The notes under the pieces were generated by a model. It was not told the origin of the DNA and ran no database searches. It worked only from the letters and a program-made list of their open reading frames with translations. A stretch of DNA of 10,049 nucleotides from Muribaculaceae bacterium. Lineage in GTDB: Bacteria > Bacteroidota > Bacteroidia > Bacteroidales > Muribaculaceae. Shown here one piece after another: positions 1 to 5,846 of this stretch. The stretch covers positions 1 through 10,049 of the forward strand of contig JAICZO010000129.1 in assembly GCA_029057255.1 (NCBI GenBank), in the 5' to 3' direction. Made by a program: the position numbers and the translations under genes. How positions within the stretch are numbered: the stretch's first letter is position 1; each line of letters starts with the position of its first letter.

Positions 1-85
1 TTTTTTTTTTTTTTTTAATTTTTAAAAATAAATTATTTTTATTTTTTTTTTTTATAAAAATTTTTTTTTTTTTTTTTTTTTTTTT
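1..85. repeat. Low-complexity A/T tract with long T homopolymers
   Basis: This stretch is almost only A and T. It has T runs of 16 (1-16), 12 (42-53) and 25 (61-85) bases, separated by short A-rich pieces. It contains no credible coding sequence. It may be a natural AT-rich intergenic region upstream of the AraC-type gene or low-quality sequence at a contig end. Runs this long are prone to length variation and sequencing error, so the exact lengths should not be trusted. Confidence 0.8.
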
Positions 86-353
86 GCCACCGCTTTTTGC
101 ATTGAAATGCTTTAAAATAGCTAAAAAATCCGTATATTTGCGATATATAATAAGTAAAAGCGAGCGTTTTGCTTTTAAAAGTGTCGGAAATACACTTTCT
201 AACTGTACAGATGCCTCTCCTTGCCTGCGTCAGTGCGGTCTATGGGTTTTCTGCGCCTTTTTATATTCTTACCTAAATCTAACTGTAACTGTGCTTTACG
301 TTTTTCAATACGCGTTTCGCAGCGAATTGGGCTCGTTGTCATATATACTCCAG
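86..353 (+). other. AT-rich leader upstream of the AraC-type membrane regulator
   Basis: About 270 bases between the T tracts and the first credible ATG of the regulator gene. Base composition is AT-rich until about position 210 and then rises gradually. The reading frame of the downstream gene stays open through this stretch and back to the window edge. However, its codon use is unlike the gene, and a TAnnTTTG promoter element lies inside it at 133-140, so I read most of it as an untranslated leader. In-frame non-ATG codons (TTG at 327, GTG at 291) could extend the protein slightly. I see no RNA gene or other ORF here. Confidence 0.5.
133..140 (+). promoter_or_regulatory. Candidate Bacteroidetes -7 promoter element for the AraC-type gene
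   Basis: TATATTTG matches the Bacteroidetes primary-sigma -7 consensus TAnnTTTG. No convincing TTTG/TTG -33 element lies at the usual spacing of about 19 bases; the nearest TTG (102-104) is 28 bases upstream. If used, transcription would start near 146 and leave a leader of roughly 200 bases. This also argues against translation starting at the T-tract boundary near 84. Confidence 0.4.
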
Positions 354-1391
354 ATGCTGATGCCAGTGCTGTTCTTCCTGTGTCTCGGATGCGGCACGGT
401 GCTCTTGCTACGCTCCCGCGACGAGCTTCCGCGGCGCCTCCTCGGGGCGACCTTGCTCGTCTGGACTCTCCCTTATCTCCGCCGCATAGTCTTTATCCTC
501 AAAGGGTCGCCAACCCCGCAGTTCTCGCCTCCCGTCGATCCCTGGCTTGCTATGGTGGGCCTGTTTCTGACTCTTATCCTGCTTGTATATCCTGTGGTGC
601 TTGTCCACCCGGGCCGCCATACATGGCTTAATATCGGCCGTATAGGCGTGGCCACATGCGCGCTGCCGGTCATCTATCTCGTCGGTGTGATAGTCTCCGA
701 CGAGTCGCGGGTCTTCGCGGCCGTCTTCATGATTGCCGTGGCTGTGGCTGGCCTTGCGGCATGCGCCGCGGCCATGCTGTCGGTGCGTCGCGCCGCCGTA
801 TATATAAGGTTGCGCTCGGGCGTCACCGGCTGTCTGTGCTGGGTCTACATCTACTGCATCGGTGTGCTGCTGATAAGCCTCTGCTTCATCGTCGAGATGA
901 TTACCTACTCGCGTGTGCCCATGCTGCTGCACTCGCTTGCAGTCATGCTGTTTGTGGTCTACGCTACCTATAACTCGCTTGTGAACGAGCCGAAGGGCAT
1001 GTGCACCGTCTATGCCGTCGGCGACGCCTCCGCCGACCCTTTTCAGGCCAAGCTGCCCGAGTATGTCGATGCCGTAAGCCGGTGGCTTGTAAGTGAGAAG
1101 CCCTATCTTGACAAGAATTTCAAGCTGACCGACACCACGAAGATCGTGCCGCTCAACCGCAGCTACCTGTCGCGCCTCTATAACGACGGCTTCGGCAAGA
1201 CTTTTACCGACCTTGTGCGCGACCTGCGCATCGAGGAGGCGCGCCGTCTGCTTGTTGAGAGCCCCGGGCTGAGCATCGGCGACGTCGCCGAGCGCTGCGG
1301 CTTCGCCTCCCACAGTTCCTTCCACCGCTCGTTCACGCTTGCCAACGACGGCAAGACGCCGGGCGAGTACCGCTCCGAACACATAAATTGA
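354..1391 (+). CDS. Seven-helix membrane protein with C-terminal AraC-type HTH domain
   Basis: A predicted inner-membrane transcription regulator. From ATG 354 it is 345 residues. About seven hydrophobic segments span roughly residues 1-19, 31-49, 64-84, 94-114, 120-142, 161-183 and 188-206. A soluble linker follows, then an AraC/XylS-type domain at about 239-345. The second helix-turn-helix is clear (LSIGDVAERCGFASHSSFHR), followed by the family's closing TPGEYR. The first half (LNRSYLSRLYNDGFGKTFTDL) also fits. Such membrane-anchored AraC proteins occur in Bacteroidales and presumably sense a signal at or in the membrane; the ligand is unknown. The start is uncertain: the frame is open upstream with no stop, and TTG 327 or GTG 291 would add 9 or 21 residues. 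I chose ATG 354 because the upstream codons are AT-rich and a promoter element lies inside them. The gene converges on the six-gene protease operon; whether it controls that operon is unknown. Confidence 0.85.
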   Translation: MLMPVLFFLCLGCGTVLLLRSRDELPRRLLGATLLVWTLPYLRRIVFILKGSPTPQFSPPVDPWLAMVGLFLTLILLVYPVVLVHPGRHTWLNIGRIGVATCALPVIYLVGVIVSDESRVFAAVFMIAVAVAGLAACAAAMLSVRRAAVYIRLRSGVTGCLCWVYIYCIGVLLISLCFIVEMITYSRVPMLLHSLAVMLFVVYATYNSLVNEPKGMCTVYAVGDASADPFQAKLPEYVDAVSRWLVSEKPYLDKNFKLTDTTKIVPLNRSYLSRLYNDGFGKTFTDLVRDLRIEEARRLLVESPGLSIGDVAERCGFASHSSFHRSFTLANDGKTPGEYRSEHIN

Positions 1392-1411
1392 TTTTTCCCG
1401 ATAGAATGTAG

Positions 1412-1449
1412 TTTGCCCGACAAGAGATTGCCGGGCAAATCTATTTTTG
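1412..1449 (+). terminator. Hairpin terminator after the AraC-type gene
   Basis: TTTGCCCG (1412-1419) and CGGGCAAA (1432-1439) are perfect 8-base inverted repeats. Between them CAA-GAGA-TTG can pair further across an A/C mismatch, capped by a GAGA (GNRA-type) tetraloop. The stem is followed by TCTATTTTTG, a T-rich tail. It begins 21 bases after the regulator's stop codon, which fits an intrinsic terminator. The T-rich tail coincides with a candidate promoter for the next gene. Confidence 0.65.
1442..1449 (+). promoter_or_regulatory. Candidate -7 promoter element for the small membrane protein
   Basis: TATTTTTG matches the Bacteroidetes TAnnTTTG consensus and lies 14 bases upstream of the ATG at 1464. 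The best upstream TTTG (1412-1415) is 26 bases away, longer than typical, and sits in the terminator stem. If it is used, the leader would be very short. It could equally be just the terminator's T tail. Confidence 0.3.
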
Positions 1450-1463
1450 TGGTAAAAAAGATT

Positions 1464-1658
1464 ATGGATAAGGAAAGAAGACTGCGGCACCAGCTCAGGA
1501 GTGCCGTCTTTTTGGTGTTTGTCGGCGCCGCGCTGCTTGTGGCGGGCTTTGTCGTGTCGCCCGTGGGCGAGATACACTCGTCGGTGCTGGTGGCCTTCGG
1601 CGAAGTGCTGACTTTTGTCGGAGCTGTCTTCGGCATCGACTACCGATACCGGGCTTAG
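1464..1658 (+). CDS. Small two-helix membrane protein (64 aa), unknown function
   Basis: A 64-residue protein with a basic N-terminus (MDKERRLRHQLR), a hydrophobic helix at about 13-32, a short polar turn (SPVGEIHSS), a second hydrophobic helix at about 41-59 and a basic end (DYRYRA). The positive charges at both ends predict N-in, C-in topology with the turn outside. I chose ATG 1464 over an upstream non-ATG start near 1413, because that extension would run through the terminator hairpin. Similar small two-helix proteins with a GEIHxSVLVAFGE-like motif are, from memory, widespread as hypothetical proteins in Bacteroidales; I know of no assigned function. A holin-like or toxin-like role is possible from the size and topology, but nothing in the sequence shows it. 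Its TAG stop (1656-1658) overlaps the TAA stop of the convergent protease gene (1657-1655). Confidence 0.72.
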   Translation: MDKERRLRHQLRSAVFLVFVGAALLVAGFVVSPVGEIHSSVLVAFGEVLTFVGAVFGIDYRYRA

Positions 1659-3622
1659 GGGAGCACTGCCGTCGCTACGGTGCCGTCGGCGGCGGTGATG
1701 CGCGCTATGCAGAGGCCTGCGGGCACCGATATTGTGCCGGGGCTGTCGGTGGCGAGCACGAGGCGTCCGTCGGCGCGGAAAAGCTCGACGCGGCGTGTGC
1801 CCTCGGCGGTGAGCAGCGTGCGGTCGTGGCGGCTGAAGGTGTAGGCAGGAGCCGCCGACACCGCTGTGATGCCCGCGTTTATGCGCTCGAGACCCTTGGC
1901 GGCGTCGATGCCGCCCATGTCCTTGATGATGTCGTGCACTTCGGCCAGCGTCAGCGTCGGGTCGGCCTGCAGCCACAGCGCCATGACGCCTGTCACGACG
2001 GGCGTGGCCATCGACGTGCCGCTCATGGCGCCCCAGTAGTTGGTGCGACTCGGCTGCACGGCGTCTTTTTCGGTGGCCGCGAGGTCATCCTTGACGATGT
2101 TGTATGCTGCTGCATAGTTGCTTATGGCGGATATTACGGCTGCTCCCGGCGCTGTGATGTCCGGTTTGTCGCGTCCGTCCGACGTCGGCCCTTTTCCCGA
2201 CTTAGGGTAGAGTTCGCCGACGGTCCAGCCATAGTCGACAGTCTTGCCCGACAGGTTGACGATGCTGCCCCGCGACACCGTAGCGCCCACAGCCACAGGC
2301 TTGTAGCCGCATGCGGTGCAGGCTATGGTGCGGGCGTTGTCGCCGTCGGTGAGTTCGCCGTAGTCGCAGGTCATCATGTAGTCGGCCTCGTCGCCCTCGA
2401 CCGTCACGCGCCATTGCTCGCCGTCGGCCATAGGCCTGAAGAGGCTCACCTCGACGCCGTAGTTGCCGGTGACGCCGTTGGCGCGCACGGCAGTGCTGAC
2501 GAAGGAGCCGTCCTTGTCGCCGGTGAGGTCATCATAGCGCAGAGTCTCGGCCTTGTCGGTCGATGCCGTGGCGGTGAAGAGCGTCCTGTCGCCCGACACA
2601 AGGTCGAGGCGCACGGCGAACGAAGCCTTGCCCGAGCCGGTCACGAAGAAGTTCTCGCGGTTGTAGCTCGGCAGTATCAGCGCCGATGTCATGGTGCTGC
2701 CGTGCTGCGCCATCGTCGAGCGGCGGTGGCCTTCGTTGCCGGCGGCGATGGCCATGAGCACATCGGGGTTCTCGTCGAGCAGGCGGTCAATCATCAGGGC
2801 GAGGTTGTCGGTGCCGTCCTTGAAGCCGAGCACCGTGCCCATGCTGAGGTTTATGGCGAGAGGCTGCTGACGCTTGCGTGCAAGCTCGGTCAGATAGGCT
2901 ATGCCGCTCACAATCGACGCCTCGGCGCCGTCGGTCGACACCACGGCGATGTCAGCCTCAGGTGCCACACCGCCGTAGAGCGATGCCGACGAGGCTGCGA
3001 TGCCGAGCACGTGTGTGCCGTGGGTGTCGGGCGACATGTCGCGCAGCGCGGCGGCCACTGCGTCGGCGCCGTCATAGACAGTGCCGTAGCTGTAGTCGCC
3101 CGTGCCTGTCCCCGACCTGTTCTGGTCCCACATGCCGACGATGCGGCACTTGCCGTCGGCCGTTCTGAAAGCGGGGTGCATCACGTCGAAGCCGCGGTCG
3201 ATGATGCCGACGAGCACGCCCTTGCCCGTATAGGGTGTGGCGGCGCCGTGGAGCGCTGTCACGCCCGACGCTTCGAGAGCCTTGTCGGTCATGGGTCGCA
3301 CGGTGTCGGCCTGTACAGCCGCCACCGCAGGGTCGGATGCCAGGGCCTCGAGCAGCGAAGCGTCGATCGATGCCGCACACAGGTTGCCTGTGATGACGTG
3401 CACGTCGAGGCCGTAACGGTCGGCTACAGCCGCGGCGTCGGCTCCCGGAGCCAGGCCGATGATGGCTCTGACAGGGGTGTCGGCCGAGCGTGAGACGGCA
3501 GCTGCCGCCGCGTTGGCTGCCGATACTGACATCGGGGCGGGGTATTTTACGACATAGGGCTGTCCCCATGCGCCGAGGCACACAAAGACAGCCGCTATGG
3601 CCGAGGAGAGTCTTCCTTTCAT
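1655..3622 (-). CDS. Exported subtilisin-family (S8) serine protease with T9SS-like C-terminal domain
   Basis: A 655-residue secreted serine endopeptidase. It begins with a signal peptide (about 1-20, ending near AWG). A propeptide of the inhibitor-I9 type follows at about 50-115 and normally folds and inhibits the enzyme until cleaved. The S8 catalytic domain spans about 130-590: Asp142 in GIIDRGFD (the usual DTG is DRG here), His201 in HGTHVLG, oxyanion Asn296 in AAGNEG, and nucleophile Ser537 in MSGTSMATP. An insert at about 320-440 between Asn and Ser is beta-rich and resembles the PA-like or fibronectin-like insertions of larger subtilases. The last 50 or so residues (VELFRADGRLV, then PAGLCIARI) resemble a degenerate type IX secretion sorting domain, suggesting surface delivery. 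The start is ATG 3622, whose A is shared with the stop of the upstream gene (TGATG), so translation is probably coupled. It is last in the six-gene operon. Confidence 0.93.
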   Translation of the reverse strand: MKGRLSSAIAAVFVCLGAWGQPYVVKYPAPMSVSAANAAAAAVSRSADTPVRAIIGLAPGADAAAVADRYGLDVHVITGNLCAASIDASLLEALASDPAVAAVQADTVRPMTDKALEASGVTALHGAATPYTGKGVLVGIIDRGFDVMHPAFRTADGKCRIVGMWDQNRSGTGTGDYSYGTVYDGADAVAAALRDMSPDTHGTHVLGIAASSASLYGGVAPEADIAVVSTDGAEASIVSGIAYLTELARKRQQPLAINLSMGTVLGFKDGTDNLALMIDRLLDENPDVLMAIAAGNEGHRRSTMAQHGSTMTSALILPSYNRENFFVTGSGKASFAVRLDLVSGDRTLFTATASTDKAETLRYDDLTGDKDGSFVSTAVRANGVTGNYGVEVSLFRPMADGEQWRVTVEGDEADYMMTCDYGELTDGDNARTIACTACGYKPVAVGATVSRGSIVNLSGKTVDYGWTVGELYPKSGKGPTSDGRDKPDITAPGAAVISAISNYAAAYNIVKDDLAATEKDAVQPSRTNYWGAMSGTSMATPVVTGVMALWLQADPTLTLAEVHDIIKDMGGIDAAKGLERINAGITAVSAAPAYTFSRHDRTLLTAEGTRRVELFRADGRLVLATDSPGTISVPAGLCIARITAADGTVATAVLP

Positions 3623-4908
3623 CAGAGTGTCACTTTGAGGGTTTTGCCGCCGCAGACAACGATGTAGATGCCTTTGGCCGAGGGGCTGAACGATGCGTTG
3701 CCGCCGTAGAGCTTCACGCCGGTGATGCCGTATACGTCGAAGTACTCGCCTGCCGCGCTTATCGCGCCGCCGGCTACCGATACGGCTGCGCCGCCCGCGA
3801 CCGAAGTCTCGGTCAGCGATGCGGGCTGACGGCTCTCCCATGCGAGTACGGGGAAGCCACCGTCGGCGCCTGCAGTCCACGCGTTGCCGCTGCCGTTGAG
3901 GGCTGCGAGAATCTCTTCGCTCTTGAGCTGCTCCTCGGTGACAGCTTTCACGCCTGCCTGCTCGACTACGGGCTTGACGCCGCAGAGAGCCTCGACATAG
4001 AAGCAGTCGGCCGCGGTGCTCTTCTCATACTCGGAGCATACGGGGGTGGCGCCGGGGAGGAATGTCGTGCCGGCGTTGCCTGTGACGGCAGCTGTAGTGT
4101 AGCAGCGCTCAGTCTTGCCGCTCTCCACCCACGATACTATGCCGCTGACATAGGGAGCGCCCGGAGCCGATACGGCGCCGGTGTTGTAGCAGTCGGTTAT
4201 TTCGGCGCCGTGAGCGTCGCCGACGATGCCGCCGGAGAAGGAGTGGCCGTTGACGATACCGGTGAAGGCGCAGCCTCTCACTGCCGAACCGCTCTCGAGC
4301 GAGCCTACGATGCCGCCGCATGTCATGGTGCCGCCAGACACGGTGCCTGCGTTGAGGCAGTTCTCGACGGTCGAGTTATATACCATGCCGGCGATGCCGC
4401 CCGACGAGGGCGAGAGGCGCTCGGTTGCGTCGATATGAGCTTTCTTGCCGAGTTTAAGATTGCGTACCACAGCTCCGTTTTTCAGCACTGCGAAGAGGCC
4501 TACGCCGCCAACATTGTCGTCGTTGCCTGCTTCGGCGAAGACGGGCTTGACGGTGATGTTGTCGATGGTGTGGTAGTTGCCGTCGAAGACGCCGCAGAAG
4601 GGCTTGGACTCGTTGTACACCACATCCTCGACCGAATAGTCGTCGTATAAACCGATGGGCCTGATAGTCTTGCCGGCGTCGGCGCTCATGTCGAGGTCGG
4701 CGCAGAGGCGGAAGAACTTGCCTTCATAGCTTTCGCCGCCTGTGACCTTGTCGGCGAAGTATGCGAACTGCTGTTCGTTGGCGATGATGTAGGGCGAGGT
4801 CTCGGAGCCGTCGCCTGCTGTCCAGGCTGCCGATGTGCCGTCCCAAGCCGCGAGGGCGGGCATTGCACAGGCTCCCAGCATTGCGAAAAGAGCATAGAGC
4901 TGTTTCAT
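3622..4908 (-). CDS. Exported GLUG-repeat beta-helix protein with T9SS-like C-terminal domain
   Basis: A 428-residue secreted protein with a signal peptide (1-20, ALA|AWDG). The N-terminal part (about 28-125) has the pattern that precedes GLUG repeats (SETSPYIIANEQQFAYFAD, then LCADLDMS and FCGVFDGNYHTIDNI). GLUG-type repeats lie at about 168-275, recognisable as GGIAGMVY, GGIVGSLE, GGIVGDAH and SGIVSWVE. Each is followed by a Cys-centred strand at Cys184, 213, 240 and 269, spaced 27-29 residues. This fits a right-handed beta-helix used for adhesion or binding; no catalytic residues are evident. The C-terminus (FDVYGITGVKLY, then AKGIYIVVCGGKTLKVTL) closely matches the type A T9SS sorting-domain pattern, so I expect surface attachment or secretion. 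The start ATG at 4908 follows a 56-base gap after the DUF4384 gene. The stop overlaps the protease start by one base, so the two proteins are likely made together. Confidence 0.88.
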   Translation of the reverse strand: MKQLYALFAMLGACAMPALAAWDGTSAAWTAGDGSETSPYIIANEQQFAYFADKVTGGESYEGKFFRLCADLDMSADAGKTIRPIGLYDDYSVEDVVYNESKPFCGVFDGNYHTIDNITVKPVFAEAGNDDNVGGVGLFAVLKNGAVVRNLKLGKKAHIDATERLSPSSGGIAGMVYNSTVENCLNAGTVSGGTMTCGGIVGSLESGSAVRGCAFTGIVNGHSFSGGIVGDAHGAEITDCYNTGAVSAPGAPYVSGIVSWVESGKTERCYTTAAVTGNAGTTFLPGATPVCSEYEKSTAADCFYVEALCGVKPVVEQAGVKAVTEEQLKSEEILAALNGSGNAWTAGADGGFPVLAWESRQPASLTETSVAGGAAVSVAGGAISAAGEYFDVYGITGVKLYGGNASFSPSAKGIYIVVCGGKTLKVTL

Positions 4909-4936
4909 AAATAAGAAGGGTTGATATTGGTTAACG

Positions 4937-4962
4937 GCCGCGCCGGCACAGCGCCGTGCGGC
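4937..4962 (-). other. GC-rich hairpin in the gap between the DUF4384 and GLUG genes
   Basis: In the 56-base intergenic gap, GCCGC (4937-4941) pairs with GCGGC (4958-4962), and inside it CGGC (4944-4947) pairs with GCCG (4953-4956), with a GC/T internal loop and an ACAGC loop. On the minus strand no T tract follows, so it is not a standard intrinsic terminator. It could stabilise or process the operon mRNA, or partly attenuate it before the two downstream genes. Codon bias here is GC-rich, so it could also be chance. Confidence 0.35.
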
Positions 4963-4964
4963 TC

Positions 4965-5846
4965 TTAATCTTCTATCGGTTTGGTAATCGTTATCGGGCG
5001 GGCCACAATCTGCAGCTGCTCGTCGAGGGCGCGTGCCTTGTTGATCCACTTGCGGAATGCTTCGGCCGACAGCTCCTTGAGCGACAGGTCCTCGGCGCCG
5101 CTGTGGTCGACGGGCTTGACGTACTCGTTGGGCGAGAAGACGACGTAGATTGTGTTGATTTCGGTGCCGTTGTCCGACGTGAGCTGGTACTGCTCCTCGT
5201 CGCCCTGGTCGGAGGCGAAGAACACATATCGCTTGTTGCCCTCGATGCGTGCGGTGGCGTTGCGCTGGGCGTAGAAGGGCAGCATGCGGAAGACGGTGCC
5301 GTCCTGTCCCTCGAGATAGACGGTCAGATAGCCGTCGACGGGCGATGTGAAGGCGAGCATGCACTTGTCGCCCGAGAGGAAGGCGTTGTTCTCGGCGTCG
5401 TCGCCGGTGCCGTTGCGCAGCACGCGGACGTCAAGCTCTGCGCGGGCGCGTGCCACCTGACGTGCGCGGCCTTTCACCTCGCAGGTCACGACGATTTCGC
5501 CGTCGTCGAGTTGTATGCCGAACTTGGGCTCGCCTATGGTCTCTACCCACTCGCCCTTGACCATCGACGATGCCGACGAGTAGAAGTCCACACTCTCGCC
5601 CTGCTTGCTCGAGCGCAGGTCCATGCGGCTGTTCTGGCTCAGGATGGTGCCGAACTCATTGGCTATGGCCTCTATCATGGCGCGCTCGAGGGCTATCTGC
5701 TCGGCCTTGTCGCGCGCTATGTGGCGTGGCACATAGTAGCGGTACTGGCCCGACACTTCCTTGACCTTGCCGCCATCGGCTGTGGCCGCCGGAGCTCCGG
5801 CGGCCAGCAGGGCGATGAAGGCTATGATGAACTGTCTTATTCTCAT
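4965..5846 (-). CDS. Exported DUF4384-domain protein
   Basis: A 293-residue protein with a signal peptide (about 1-23, AATADGG). Residues 30-145 hold a domain rich in Ala and charged helices (RDKAEQIALERAMIEAIANE) followed by beta strands. This resembles the LPP20/FlgT-like N-terminal domains of envelope proteins; that match is by pattern only. Residues about 155-240 fit DUF4384: an opening strand (DKCMLAFTSP), the characteristic DGYLTVYLEGQDGTVFRMLP, and a later strand with KRYVFFAS. The C-terminal 45 residues are charged and helical (LSLKELSAEAFRKWINK). DUF4384 is known to occur beside or fused to caspase-like (C14) domains and kinases in bacteria and is usually treated as a binding module; its molecular function is not established. 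Here the caspase is encoded four genes earlier in the operon. The ATG at 5846 overlaps the lipoprotein stop as ATGA, implying coupled translation. Confidence 0.85.
   Translation of the reverse strand: MRIRQFIIAFIALLAAGAPAATADGGKVKEVSGQYRYYVPRHIARDKAEQIALERAMIEAIANEFGTILSQNSRMDLRSSKQGESVDFYSSASSMVKGEWVETIGEPKFGIQLDDGEIVVTCEVKGRARQVARARAELDVRVLRNGTGDDAENNAFLSGDKCMLAFTSPVDGYLTVYLEGQDGTVFRMLPFYAQRNATARIEGNKRYVFFASDQGDEEQYQLTSDNGTEINTIYVVFSPNEYVKPVDHSGAEDLSLKELSAEAFRKWINKARALDEQLQIVARPITITKPIED

Noticed and set aside
146..151. TATAAT, an E. coli-like -10 box
   Set aside because: The rest of the window points to Bacteroidetes, whose primary sigma factor uses TAnnTTTG; a TATAAT in AT-rich leader is expected by chance.
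84..353. N-terminal extension of the AraC-type protein from a TTG at 84
   Set aside because: It starts inside a T homopolymer, its codons are AT-rich unlike the gene, and a promoter element lies within it. A short extension from TTG 327 or GTG 291 remains possible.
408..1976. Minus-strand open frame of 522 codons opposite the AraC-type gene
   Set aside because: The translation is Arg/His/Gln-rich low complexity and overlaps three real genes on the two strands.
1826..3493. Long plus-strand open frame of 555 codons opposite the S8 protease gene
   Set aside because: It is a shadow of the GC-rich antisense gene: the translation is Val/His/Gly/Arg/Ala-rich with no domain pattern, while the minus strand encodes an intact protease with all catalytic motifs.
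3623..5364. An upstream extension of the GLUG gene to about 580 codons
   Set aside because: The extra N-terminus would overlap the DUF4384 gene and is Arg-rich; the internal ATG at 4908 opens a clean signal peptide.
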